Shown: positions 35,819-50,200, counted from the first letter of the stretch. The stretch is DNA of 64,000 nt from Taudactylus pleione (GCA_031769625.1 JAUIMM010000170.1:1796001-1860000), one strand, 5' to 3'. Notes: a model not told the origin generated them from the letters alone. Program-made: numbers and translations.

Positions 35819-37105
35819 ACAGTTGCACAAATATACATTTATTGCATGATTTACTGAGTGTAGTGTAAGAGATCACATCAAAAATAAAATGCTCAATAAA
35901 AACCATTTCACATTGGTAGCTGGGTACCAGCAAATGGCTGATGCCAGTGCATTTGGGCAACTGGAAAACTTTCATTTATCCCCACCAGCTTAAAGCCGCC
36001 AAGTTTATTTCAGAATTGAAAACAAGCTTCTCAGTAATGAACCAGCGACCTCTGTTCATGTCTCCCCTTTACACGTCCTCACAGTTCTGTTTATCCCCCA
36101 GTGGTTCGCCCCCAGCTCAACTTATTTTCAAGTGTTTGCCAACCTTGCCAGCTGGCAAATACGGCTTACTGCTGTCTGTCCAATACATTTTCCAGTGTCT
36201 GTAAACTGGGTTTACTGAAATAATGAAAGTTTATTTTACCATCGATAATTTAATTTAGCCGATGTTAATTAACTTACATCCTGTGGTAGAGAAGAGAAAC
36301 AGAAGGGGGAGGAGAGGAAATAATGGTGAAATCAGCAACGGGGAATATTCACGGGGAAAAGCAATTAAACACATGCTATAATGGTGCCAGATTTCCCCGT
36401 CAGTAGGGTTGCCAGCCTCTTTAGGTAACATTTTCCATACAATTATCAGCGACGCTGTAACGATCAGAAGCATGAAATAGGTCTTTGCATACGAAAAGAA
36501 TTTATTGTCATTTCAAATATTTATAAATATATTGTTACAGGGAACATCTTTCATTGAAAGTACGTTTTCTGCCTATAAGGCAATAAGTTATAGTATAAGG
36601 TAATACGACACCTACAGTACACACATACTCTATATGTAATATGTCATTGTATACAGGGAAAGTCAGTGCACAGTCCACGGGTTGGACTCGTGTACAGGAA
36701 TTTAATTTAATTTTCCAGACCACTCCACTGGCACAAGCATCCTTTTCCCCAGAGAGTAACATTAGTGCCAGGGCATTTAATTAAACCTCCAAACTTTCTT
36801 TGCAGCAGGTATGTTCCCAAGAACTTTGGGGGGTAGGGAGGGGGTGGTCATTCTTAGTCTCGGTGCATGAGAGGACTCCTATACGCCCAACTCTTATGCA
36901 CGCAGCCGAAAACATTTTTATGTGCGTTTGGTGCAGTTATGTAATACTATCATTATGAGGCATTAGGTAAATATGCTGTAAGGAATTTAGCATTGGTTTT
37001 TTATTCATTCCCTGCTGCCCCTCAGGTTGCCCCATGCTACAAACCCAAGCAGATTATCATTAGCACAGACTACTACAGGTTTATGCCATGTAAGACAGAC
37101 ACTGA
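35819..37105. other. Intergenic, nothing recognised
   Basis: No gene or clear repeat. A minus-strand AATAAA at about 37005-37000 could serve the pkdcc-like gene if its 3' UTR is over 1 kb. Confidence 0.35.
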
Positions 37106-37282
37106 GGGGTAAACTTACTAAGATGAGAGTTTTTAGAAGTGGAGATGTTGCCCATAGCAACCAATAAGATTCTAGCTATTATCTTCTAGAAGGTGCTAGA
37201 TAAATTTTAAGTAGAATCTGACTGGTTGCTATGGGCAACACCTCCACTTCTAAAAACTCTCACTTTAGTAAATGTATCCCCC
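37106..37282. mobile_element. Foldback MITE with ~60-bp arms
   Basis: The left arm reads GGGGTAAACTTACTAAGATG then GAGTTTTTAGAAGTGGAG and TTGCCCATAGCAACC. The right arm is its reverse complement (GGTTGCTATGGGCAA... CTCCACTTCTAAAAACTCTC). No coding capacity. If the last exon has a long 3' UTR, this lies within it. Confidence 0.85.
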
Positions 37283-38162
37283 AAGAGTGATTTACTAACG
37301 CTGTGCATAAAGTGCAGTTACCATAGCAACTGGTCACCCAATAGCTTTAATGGAACTAGTGCAAATAGGACAATGGGACAAGATGGCTGACTTGTTGCTA
37401 TTGGTTACTAAACGTTTACAATTGCCTACTTTGTTATTAAATAGCCCTCATTATAATCGGAGTATAGAAAGATGTAAAAGGCAGTTACAGAGTCCACTCT
37501 TTTCGGAACGATTCTGGTACATGGTCGCCATCTTGGTGGTAAATGGGACTTCTCTGTGAGCTAGTGCTCATCTACTTTGCCCAGCTGCAGTTTCTAGCAA
37601 TACCCATGTTCTTCCTCTTTACATTTACCAACTTTTGAAATAAACGTCATATCTAGTCCATATGTATTCTGTCAGGATAGAAGCTCCAGCAACACTTTAA
37701 TACACTGGTGGGCATCAGTCAGCCCTAGGGCCCCCAGCTCCTACCTGTGTTATTGTCAGACATGTTTGTTATAGCTGTAACCCTTGTGTAAAATGCCTGC
37801 TGATTTGTTATTACACATAAGTGGCTCTTTCTTTGATTAATTGTATTACTTCAACTTATAACTGAGATGAAGGGTAATGTTTGGCCCTTTGGAAGGTGAC
37901 CGGGCAACCCATGTGGCCCCTGAGGTGTATCAGGTTGCCTGTCACTGCTCTAAATCATATCCAAATGTCACAGTTATGTAACCGAGCCGCAGCTCTTTCC
38001 ATTTCCATTTCCCAGCAATTGCTTCACAAAGACATCGGCCCCTCGGAATTATATAATAATTGAAGCAGGCAATTGTCCCATAATGCTTCAGTGCACTGAG
38101 CGATGTTCCAGCGAGTGATACTTCATCCTTGTTGTATGTCCTGGACAGTGAGCGTTTCCCCG
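37283..38162 (-). other. 3' flank, putative 3' UTR of pkdcc-like gene
   Basis: Sequence directly downstream of the stop codon. A variant poly(A) signal ATTAAA on the minus strand lies at about 37701-37696. The transcript end is unknown. Confidence 0.3.
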
Positions 38163-38248
38163 TCACCCCCATCGTTTCACGTAGGCGCAGGAGTCCTCAT
38201 CGGGAACCAGTTGTGCTGAATTTCTTGTGAATGAGGCAAGATAACGAC
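38163..38248 (-). CDS. pkdcc: pkdcc-like exon 7 (terminal exon with stop)
   Basis: 86 nt: two bases completing Gly431, residues 432-458 and a TGA stop at 38165-38163. The acceptor is TTATCCACACAG|GTCG. The tail [27 protein letters not shown] has the same 27-residue length as the human tail as I recall it. It keeps R-x-L, F, Q-x-VPD and YVK in register, followed by stop. The first half is poorly conserved (the FKTGW of mammals is lost), so this exon rests on phase, length and the VPD...YVK match. Possible poly(A) signals on the minus strand are ATTAAA at about 37701-37696 and AATAAA at about 37005-37000; neither is confirmed. Confidence 0.8.
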
Positions 38249-41200
38249 CTGTGTGGATAACATGAGATATCGTTACACTCAGAACTGGGGGTAATCACTT
38301 TACATTCACTCATAGGGGATCAAATCTTGTGTATTCATCACTTTTAGCAAAATAATAGATATAATTCATACCCTCAAGTGGAGGAGTGTATACATATATG
38401 CAAAGCTTGGAGAGTGATAAAGTAACAAGCAATCAGCTCCTGTTATTCTACAGCCTGTGTTTGAAAAATGACAGTTAGGAGCTGATTGGCTGGTAGTTTA
38501 TCTCCATCCACTGTAACTCTCCCAAAGCATTGATAAATCTCTCCCACAGTCTTTGAAATGACAGATGCTGATTGGCTGCTCTGGGCAACGTCTATCTCTC
38601 TCCACGGCTCGATACATTTCCCCCAAAGTGAGCAAGTTCTTACTAAACACTCATTAACCGCTTGTCTGAAAAAGCCCCCCCCCCCAAAAACCAGGTATTC
38701 CCAACAAAAACATCCTGGACCCCAGCCCTGAGATCCCTATCAGTGCATTACAGGGACCTTATCTATTCCCGGCCTCTCTCACAGTCCTCAGTAACCCCTG
38801 TGACGGGGGCAGGGGGCACATGTAATGTGTTGCAGTGTTTCTGGACTAAGCACTTTCCCAAAGACCTAACAGTGTATACAATGAATTCCCAGATATCGTC
38901 ACCACTACAAGCCCTGGGGCACATCACGTGCTGGCATTCAATAAAAGCCTTTATAATATAATCATAATGTCCCACTGCCGAGGCTGCATTTATCTGCAAG
39001 GACCATCGTACAGCCAGAGTATACCAGGGGGGAGATAACTGGTCAGATACGGGTCTTATGAGCAGAGAGATGCTGGGAACGTCAGCCGCAACAAACGGGA
39101 ATGTACGGGGAACTTGCGCAATAAGGCTGGAGATCAACCGCAAACATAAAAAGGAAACTCTAGGCAAGGTACAAGCTGTATTTAGAAGAGTAAATAAGTT
39201 TGTCACTATCAGATTTGATGTAGAGAGGGACCCTGATGGGGGGGGGGTGTTAGTTTTTAGACGTCAGTTACTAGAGTTCGGGAATCTTGGTACATGTGTC
39301 GTTTTTAGGTCTGTTGATCCAAATGATGGAAAAACTGAGCGAAAAACAAAAACTGATTTTGCCTGAGGAGACTCGCTGCAGATTCTGCTTACAGATCACA
39401 TGTTTCTATAACAGCCAAACATGGCCAAGAGTGCTATTGTCACGATCCCTAATACCAGCAACAGGTCATATTTTCCAGATTTATTTAATCGTGTAAAACA
39501 ATTGAATTTATTTTGCTGGGCAAGTATTTATTCTTCCTTTTCCACAGACAGAAATCCTGAAAACATGTCCTGCTGGGAGAACTTGAGGACTGGATTTGAA
39601 AACCCTGATAAACATGTGTATGGTTAGCGGTAGGCACTATCACAGAGAAGTACATTAATATATTTAGTTTATGCTACACCTATTAGACTTACAAAGTAAG
39701 GACCAATACTGCAGCCCTAGGGTACGTACCGGTCCATGTCCTTTGCCGGCCAATAACGAAGCTCTGACAGTGAGGACGACGGCTGCAGAACTCCGCGGCC
39801 TCAGCCGCATTGTGCACAGACAGCAGACATCCCTGGTAGTGATAGGAAGACCAGCACCTGAAATCACCAGCACTTTCATTCATCCGAAATCCTCTCAGCA
39901 CAGTATAGTCTGGGATATAAAGCACAATTTATGTCACTTATGTCATTAGTGTAACGTCTGCCGCACTGATCAGAGCTCATCTGTGTATAGGGGACTGTAC
40001 TGCACCATATTAGCACCTGCCTTATGCCTACATGCCTCATGCTTACATGTTTTATGCCTACATGCCTCATGCTTACATGTTTTATGCCTACATGCCTCAT
40101 GCTTACATATTTTATGCCTACATGCCTCATGCTTACATGTTTTATGCCTACATGCCTCATGCTTACATGTTTTATGCCTATATGCCTCATGCTTACATGT
40201 TTTATGCCTACATGCCTCATGCTTACATGTTGTATGCCTACATGCCTCAGGCTTACATGTTGTATGCCTACATGCCTCATGCTTACATGTTTTATGCCTA
40301 CATGCCTCATGCTTACATGTTTTATGCCTACATGCCTCATGCTTGCATGTTTTATGCCTACATGCCTCATGCTTACATGTTTTATGCCTACATACTTCAT
40401 GCTTACATGTTTTATGCCTACATGCCTCATACTTACGTGTTTTATGCCTACATGCCTCATGCTTACGTGTTTTATGCCTACATGCCTCATGCTTACGTGT
40501 TTTATGCCTATATGCCTCATGCTTACGTGTTTTATGCCTACATGCCTCATGCTTACATGTTTTATGCCTATATGCCTCATGCTTACATGTTTTATGCCTA
40601 CATGCCTCATGCTTACATGTTTTATGCCTACATGCCTCATGCTTACATGTTTTATGCCTATATGCCTCATACTTACATGTTTTATGCCTACATGCCTCAT
40701 GCTTACATGTTTTATGCCTACATGCCTCATGCTTACATGTTTTATGCCTACATGCCTCATCCTTACATATTTTATGCCTACATGCCTCATGCTTACATGT
40801 TTTATGCCTACATGCCTTATACCTACATGCCTTATACCTACATGCCTTATGCTTACATGTTTTATGCTTACATGCCTTATACCTACATGCCGTATGCTTA
40901 CATGCCTTATGCCTACATGCCTTATACCTACAAACCTTATACCTACATGCCTTATGCTTACATGTTTTATGCTTACATGCCTTATACCTACATGCCGTAT
41001 GCTTACATGCCTTATGCCTACATGCCTTATACCTACAAACCTTATACCTACATGCCTTATACTTACATGCCTTATGACTACATGCCTTATGCTTTCATGC
41101 ATTATACCTCCATGCCTTATACCTCCATGCCTTATACCTACATGCCTTATACCTCCATGCCTTATACCTACATGCCTTATGCCTACATGCCTTATACCTA

Positions 41201-44200
41201 CATGCCTTATGCCTACATGCCTTATACTTACATGCCTTATACCTACATGCCTTATACCTACATGCCTTATACTTACATGCCTTATGCCTACATGCCTTAT
41301 ACTTACATGCCTTATGCCTACATGCCTTATGCTTACATGTCTTATACCAACATGCCTTATGACTACATGCCTTATACCTCCATGCCTTATGCCTACATGC
41401 CTCATGTTTACATGTTTTATGCCTACATGCCTCATGCTTACATGGTAATGGGTGGGTAGGACTGCGCTCTGCTGTGTGGGCAGATGTGATATGTTAGTGG
41501 GCTGTAAGGTGTGCTATACGAGTGAGTGGGGCGCTGCACTTCCTGATCGCAGGCGCACCGGGTCCTGCGTAAAATTGGATATAGACGGTGGGGTACGGAA
41601 GGTGCGCTCGCCCTGTGGGTGCAATGATGATGGGGGAGTGTTGGACTGTGTATGTGGTTGCTAGTGTGTGTGGTGTGAATGAGTGGGGAGGGGTGGACCA
41701 AAGGAATGAGAGAGGCGGACACAAGGTGGGAGTAAATGGTTTTATTGGAGTAGTCACATTGCTTCTCCTATATAGTCCCGGGCAACAAGGTGGGTGTGGT
41801 GGTGGGTGGGAGGGGGGAGAGGGAAAAGATATTGGGTGTGGTGGGTGGGTGTAATCACCTGGCGGCGTCCCGCATGTGAATCAGAGTCTCGAAGTCTTAT
41901 ACCTACTGGTAGGTGTGGCCTGAAGTCGGTAGGCCATAGGTGTGTTGCGTTGCTGCAGTTCTTATTGGCTGAGTGGAGATGCTGCAGTGGTAAAGATGAG
42001 TAGCTGTTGTTTACGATGATCTCTTATTGTGCGGCGGTCAGCGACCGGGTGATGCTGGTGGTCGGGATGCAGCAGTGGGGGTAAGCTGCTTGTGGAAACT
42101 GCCGCTGGTGCTGGGTCACTGGTGTAAGGGGTCGGCTCCCCTGTAAGAGCCGGGGTGTGGTGTGAGTCACCCTTCTGGTAGGTAGATGGACTGCCCAGGA
42201 CGGGCTCGAAGTGTAACACTTCTGCGGTAAGTATGGTTGGGGTGCAGGCGCTTGCACCAGCAAGTGCGGGGGTGGTGAGGATGGTACGGCTGGGGCCAAC
42301 CGGAGGTCCCCATGGGGATAAGGAACTTCGGTGGGAGTAGGCCATGGGTCTGGAGTGTGGGCGTAGTGGGGTCCCCAACGCGTTTCAGCAGGGGTTCTGC
42401 CTTCTTCAAGGCATTTCCACTCAGCCAATAAGAACTGCAGCAACGCAACACCACTATGGCCTTACCGACTTCAGGCCACACCTACCGGTAGGTATTAGAC
42501 TTCGAGACTCTGATTCACACGCGGGACGCCGCCAGGTGATTACACCCACCCACCACACCCAATATCTATTCCCTCTCCCCCCTCCCACCCACCGAGATGT
42601 CCTAGACCTAGACTGTCGACCATAGTGTCCAGCAGGGGTAACGTGCTAGTTAATTGAACCGCACGGAAAGGAGCCCCCTAAAAGGGTCGACCCACCTCCC
42701 CAGTCTCTCCCCCTCTCTCACCCACCACCACACCCACCTTGTGCCCGGGACTATATAGGAGAAGCACTGTGACTACTCCAATAAAACCATTTACTCCCAC
42801 CTTGTGTCCGCCTCTCTCATTCGTTTGGTCCACCCCTCCCCACTCATTCACACCACACACACTAGCAACCACATACACAGTCCAACACTCCCCCATCATC
42901 ATTGCACCCACAGGGCGAGCGCACCTTCCGTACCCCATCATCTACATGCTTACATGTTTTATGCGTACATGCCTTATGCTTACATGCCTTATACCAACAT
43001 GCCTTATGCTTACATGCCTTATACCTACATGCCTTATCCTTACATGTTTTATGCCGACATGCCTTATGCTTACATGCCTTATGCCTACATGCCTTATGCT
43101 TACATGCCTTATGCCAACATTCCTTATACCTACATGCCTTATGCTTACATGCCTTATGCCTACATGCCTTATACTTACATGCCTTATGCCTACATGCCTT
43201 ATACTTACATGCCTTATACCTACATGCCTTATACCTACATGCCTTATGACTACATGCCTTATACCTCCATGCCTTATACCTCCATGCCTTATACTTACAT
43301 GCCTTATGCCTACATGCCTTATACTTACATGCCTTATACCTACATGCCTTATACCTACATGCCTTATACTTACATGCCTTATGCTTACATGTTTTATGCC
43401 TACATGCCTTATACTTACATGCCTTATACTTACATGCCTTATACTTACATGCCTTATCCTTACATGTTTTATGCTTACATGCCTTATACCTACATGCCTT
43501 ATACTTACATGTCTTATGCCTACATGTTTTATGCTTACATGCCTTATGCCTACATGCCTTATGCCTACATGCCTTATACTTACAAGCCTTATAACTACAT
43601 GTTTTATGCTTACATGCCTTATGCCTACATGTCTTATACTTACATGCCTTATACTTACATGCCTTATAACTACATGCCTTATAACTACATGCCTTATACT
43701 TACATGCCTTATACTTACATGCCTTATAACTACATGCCTTATACTTACATGTTTTATGCCTACATGCAGTATACTTACATGCCTTATAACTACATGCCTT
43801 ATACTTACATGCCTTATACCTACATGCCTTATACTTACATGTTTTATGCCTACATGCCTTATGCCTACATGCCTTATACTTACATGCCTTATGCCTACAT
43901 GCCTTATACTTACATGCCTTATAACTACATGCCTTATACTTACATGTTTTATGCCTACATGCCGTATACTTACATGCCTTATAACTACATGCCTTATACT
44001 TACATGCCTTATACCTACATGCCTTATACTTACATGTTTTATGCCTACATGCCTTATGCCTACATGCCTTATACTTACATGCCTTATGCCTACATGCCTT
44101 ATACCTACATGCCTTATACCTACATGCCTTATACTTACATGTTTTATGCCTACATGCCTTATGCCTACATGCCTTATACTTACATGCCTTATGCCTACAT

Positions 44201-47200
44201 GCCTTATACCTACATGCCTTATACCTACATGCCTTATGCTTACATGCCTTATGCCTACATGCCTTATACCTACATGCCTTATACTTACATGCCTTATGCC
44301 TACATGCCTTATACTTACATGCCTTATACCTACATGCCTTATACTTACATGCCTTATGCTTACATGTTTTATGCCTACATGCCTTATGCCTACATGCCTT
44401 ATACTTACATGCCTTATACTTACATGCCTTATAACTACATGTTTTATGCTTACATGCCTTATACTTACATGCCTTATACTTACATGCCTTATACCTACAT
44501 GCCTTATACTTACATGTTTTATGCCTACATGCCTTATACTTACATGCCTTATACCTACATGCCTTATACTTACATGCCTTATTCCAACATTCCTTATACC
44601 TACATGCCTTATGCTTATATGCCTTATGCCTACATGCCTTATACTTACATGCCTTATGCCTACATGCCTTATACTTACATGCCTTATACCTACATGCCTT
44701 ATACTTACATGCCTTATGCTTACATGTTTTATGCCTACATGCCTTATGCCTACATGCCTTATACTTACATGCCTTATACTTACATGCCTTATAACTACAT
44801 GTTTTATGCTTACATGCCTTATACTTACATGCCTTATACCTACATGCCTTATACTTACATGTTTTATGCCTACATGCCTTATACTTACATGCCTTATAAC
44901 TACATGCCTTATACTTACATGCCTTATACCTACATGCCTTATACTTACATGTTTTATGCCTACATGCCTTATGCCTACATGCCTTATACCTACATGCCTT
45001 ATACTTATATACCTTATGCTTACATGCCTTATGCCAACATTCCTTATACCTACATGCCTTATGCCTACATGCCTTATGCTTACATTTCTTATGCCTACAT
45101 GCCTTATACTTACATGCCTTATACCTACATGCCTTATACCTACATGCCTTATACTTACATGCCTTATACCTACATGCCTTATACTTACATGCCTTATGCT
45201 TACATGTTTTATGCCTACATGCCTTATACTTACATGCCTTATAACTACATGTTTTATGCTTACATGCCTTATGCCTTACATGCCTTATAACTACATGCCT
45301 TATACCTACATACTTTATACTTACATGTTCTATGCCTACATGCCTTATACTTACATGCCTTATAACTACATGCCTTATACTTACATGTTTTATGCCTACA
45401 TGCCTTATACTTACATGCCTTATAACTACATGCCTTATACTTACATGCCTTATACCTACATGCCTTATACTTACATGTTTTATGCCTACATGCCTTATGC
45501 CTACATGCCTTATACCTACATGCCTTATACTTACATGCCTTATGCTTACATGCCTTATGCCAACATTCCTTATACCTACATGCCTTATGCTTACATGCCT
45601 TATACCTACATGCCTTATACTTACATGCCTTATACTTACATGCCTTATACCTACATGCCTTATACCTACATGCCTTATACTTACATGCCTTATGCTTACA
45701 TGTTTTATGCCTACATGCCTTATGCTTACATGCCTTATGTCTACATGCCTTATGCCTACATGCCTTATGCCTCCATGCCTTCAGCCTGCATGCCTTATAC
45801 CGACATGCCTTATGCTTACATGCCTTATGCCGACATGCTTTCAAAACTACAACATAGAAATTATCCCCTAATTGATGTTACAGAAGCACTATAATTGTAC
45901 AATACTATAAATGCCCTGAAATGGTACTTCCGCTGTTCATATCCCAGCTATGGCGATGTTCTGTTCTGGTACAAATAGGGCTGGATTGTGAGTTGGACGC
46001 TGCAGCACCCGTGTCTTTTGCCGGTCGCACTTTATAATGCGAAAGCTACTACAAAGCCCTTCCCTGGTGTAAAGCGACTAACACGCCCACTGCCAGTGTC
46101 TGCAGACGCTGATATCTCGTTAGACGCCACCATCGGCCGCAGCATCAAAACGTGCACCAGCCCTATAGATACTCAGCAATATAATGACTGCGAGATTGCG
46201 CTATATCCTGTAGTGCGGAAAGGTGAGAACCAGTCTTATATGGGCTACTGGGTACCTCACCTCTCAGGGTAGGGTTCTGGCTCCGATTCATCCCTGACTT
46301 GTAAAAATCCAATACAGCTTCAAACGCCTTCAGGGTTTCATGTATCCCAAAGCGTAAATCACCTGCAATAAAAGCTACATGAATGGGCCCATACATAACA
46401 TACCATACATAACATACATACATAACATATACATAACATACCATACATATATATATATATACATATATATATAAAACATACATTACATACATAACATATA
46501 CATACATAAAACATACATATACACATAACATACATGCATATATACATTCATACCATACATACATTACATGCATAACACATACATACATAACAAATACCAT
46601 ACATACATAACATACAATACATATATAACATACCATACATAACATATATACATTACATACCGTACATGCACATTTATATATATATATACACATACATATA
46701 TACATTACATACATAACACATATATACATACATAACAAATACATACATACATAACATACATACATACATACATAACATACATACATAAAATACAATATAT
46801 ACATACATTACATACAGTATATACATACATTACATACATAACATACATATTGGGACACAACCAAACTGTTTCATCTAATACCTGTGGCATTCATGATATC
46901 CTGGAGCATAGGTCGAAGGGCAGGAGGTGAGGCATGAGGTAAGAGGTAAGTGAAGAAGAATCTGAAACATAAAATGAGGCATGTACGTTACTTATCCGAG
47001 AACTCCATTTTAGACAAAGGGAAACTGTCGCCAGAGCCCGTACAGAGCGCCCACTGCAGTAGCGGCCACTTTGTGCACCAGACCCATGGTTATGACTGAC
47101 TAGGAACTAGCAACAAGACTGAGCCACGAGGCACTAGTGGATGAGGCACAGAGTGTCAAACTAATGCCTCTAAACTGATACTATAGGCTAAATATTGCCT

Positions 47201-50200
47201 AAGCAGCCACAGTGGAAACACCATGTATACTACAGTTTTTTTTCTTTAAAACCATATTTAAAGGCGTAGCTTCTGCCCGTCATTGTATCATTATATAATG
47301 TCTGTCAAATGAAAGCACTTTAATTAGTGCTTAGCTCAGAAGTTCCCAAACGCGGTCCTCGGGGGAACCCCAACAGCTCAGGTTTTACAGATATCCATGG
47401 TTGAGCACAGGTGGTTAAATCAAATTGACTGGGGCACTAATTAAGTCACCTGTGGTCAGGCATGGATATCTCTAACACCTGAACTGTTGGGGAGCCCTGA
47501 GGGCCAAGTTTGGGAACCTCTGGCTTAGCTGGAATCTAGAGCTACTACATATACCAGAGGAGTAATGCAGCTATTATACAGCCACTACCAGTACAATACA
47601 ATAGTTATCCTCGCCTATTACCTGTATGCATTGTAGAGGTTCCTCTTCTCGTTGGCCCCTGTACACACCCCGGTGACGGAGCACGGGACAGCGAACGTTC
47701 TGGCGGGGAAGGTGAGGGCGCAGTCAGCGTCTCTGCTGCACGCCAGCTCTTCGCTGGTGGCGTCATCCATGTCCGTCACTTTCAGACTTCCGTTCACCAA
47801 GACGAACTGCCTGGGCTGGAAATCCAGAAGCGCGATGGATCCCATGGGGGAGGTGGCCAAATAATGCAGCAACTGCACCAATTCCAAACAGATCTGTCCG
47901 CAAGTGAGAGAGGTACAATGTTATGTAGGTTCCCTGTCCGTAGCATCGTGCAGCCCTGGCTGGTGACACAAGTACAGGGGGATCGTGGGTGTAGAGGAGC
48001 AGTAAGGTATATTGTGGGGTAGTATGGGCGCTGATAACTCTGTATTGGTCTATATTCAGCACCTGTTACAAAACTCCATATTTCAGGGGCTCATTCACTA
48101 TTAGCAATACAGACCCTTTTCACTGGCATGTATAGAGTCATATAGTGTACAGTGTCAGGCAGGGGCTGTGGTCAGCATGTCTACAGTTAGAATGTAGACA
48201 GTCAAAATGTCGACTCAAGAATTACTAATTGTATTATGTTGACATGGTTAATATGCCGACACCTGCAAAATCTCAGTACACTTGAAATGTCAACACACAA
48301 CATGTCTACATGGTCAAAATGTCGTCAATAGAAATGATAGGGTTAACGTTAGGGTTAGGGATAGTTTTAGAGTTAGCGTTAGGGTTAAGGTCAGCGTTAG
48401 AGTTAAGGTTAGTTAGGGTTAGCATTAGAGTTAAGGTCAGCGTTGGAGTTAGGGTTAGTTAAGGTCAGCATTAGGGTTAAGGTCAGCGTTAGAGTTAAGG
48501 TTAGTTAGGGTTAGCATCAGAGTTAAGGTCAGAGTCAAAGTTAAGGTTAGCATTAGGGTTAAAATTAGTGGTAGGATTAATGTTAAGGTAAGGATTAATG
48601 TTAGGGTTAGCATTAGGATTAAGGTCAGTGTTAACGAGTTAAGGTTAGTTAGGGCAACCATTACGGTTAAGGTCAGCGTTAGGATTAATGTTAGGGTAAG
48701 GATTAATGTTAGGGTTAGGATTAATGTTAGGGTAAGGATTAATGTTAGGGTAAGGATTAATGTTAGGGTTAGGATTAATGTTAGGGTAAGGATTAATGTT
48801 AAGGTAAGGATTAATGTTAGGGTTAGGATTAATGTTAGGGTAAGGATTAATGTTAGGGTAAGGATTAGTGTTAGGATAAGGATTAATATTAGGGTTAGTA
48901 ATGTATTAGTGTTAATGTTAGAGTTAGGATTAATGTTAGGGTTAGGATTAATGTTAGGGATAATGTTAGGGTAAGGATTAATGTTAGGGTTAGGATTAGT
49001 GTTAGGATAAGGATTAATGTTAGGGGTAGTATTAGTGTTAATGTTAGAGTTAGGATTAATGTTAAAGAGTAAGGATTAATGTTAGGGTAAGGATTAATGT
49101 TAGAGTTAGGATTAATGTTATAGTTAGGATTAGTGTTAGGGTTAATGTTAGGGTAAGGATTAATGTTAGGGTTAGGATTAGTGTTAGGGTTAATGTTAGG
49201 GTAAGGATTAATGTTAGGGTTAGGATTAGTGTTAGGATAAGGATTAATGTTAGGGTTAGGATTAGTGTTAGGATAAGGATTAATGTTAGGGTTAGTATTA
49301 GTGTTAATGTTAGAGTTAGGATTAATGTTAGAGTAATGATTAATGTTCGGGTTAGGATTAGTGTTAGGGTTAGTGTTAGTATAAGGATTAATGTTAGGGT
49401 TAGTGTAGGATAAGGATTAATGTTAGGGTTAGTATTAGTGTTAATGTTAGAGTTAGGATTAATTTTAGAGTAAGGATTAATGTTAGAGTAAGGATTAATT
49501 TTAGGGTTAGGATTAGTGTTAGGGATAGTATTAGTGTTAGGGTTAGAGTTAGGATTAATGTTAGAGTAAGGATTAATTTTAGAGTAAGGATTAATGTTAG
49601 GGTTAGGATTAGTGTTAGGGTTAGAGTTAGGATTAATGTTAGAGTTAGTACTAATGTTAGAGTTAGGATTAATGTTAGAGTTAGTACTAATGTTAGAGTT
49701 AGGATTAATGTTAGGGTTAGGATTAGTGTGTCGACATTTTGAACATGCTAATTTTTTATGCTTGTTGACAATATCAACATGTTGACATCTCAATCGACAT
49801 GGAGTATCTGTTGACACAATGTAGTATAAATTATGACTGCTGAGATTCTGAGGGCCAAATGTAAAAGGGTGAGAGTTTAGAAAATATCAGAGTATAGCAG
49901 TAATCTCTCAGACTTTTTAAACTCAGAGAACAGGAAAACTCACATTTTTTAGACTCAAAAAATCTCATCCAGATGTTTCCCATTTTGAAGATAAAACTGG
50001 ACCAATGTGAGAGGTTACTGCTAAACTCCCATATATTGTAAACTCTCACCCTATTACATCTGGCCCCGAATGTCAACAAAACCTACTGAGCCCGGCAGGC
50101 AACATACTACATAAAAGACACGTATACCCTGACACAACACATAGGTCAGTATATAGTAGGTGTGAGCAGTATACAGCACCACAGGACAGTGCAGGTAACA

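Noticed and set aside
39058..39366. 102-codon plus-strand frame
   Set aside because: No recognisable domain; lies in intron 6. Composition alone is not evidence of coding.
39876..41435. Open frame of 519 codons on the minus strand
   Set aside because: RHVGI repeats from the first block of the 15-bp minisatellite. It also overlaps exon 6 in another frame.
42739..45894. Open frames of 1051 and 828 codons on the plus strand
   Set aside because: Repeats of CLILTCL and YMPYTY type from the 15-bp minisatellite; low complexity only.
45988..46272. 94-codon plus-strand frame
   Set aside because: Antisense to exon 5 at its end and without family resemblance.
48340..49730. True telomere or recent chromosome-fusion site
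   Set aside because: Repeats are degenerate, confined to an intron and flanked by repeat-element sequence.
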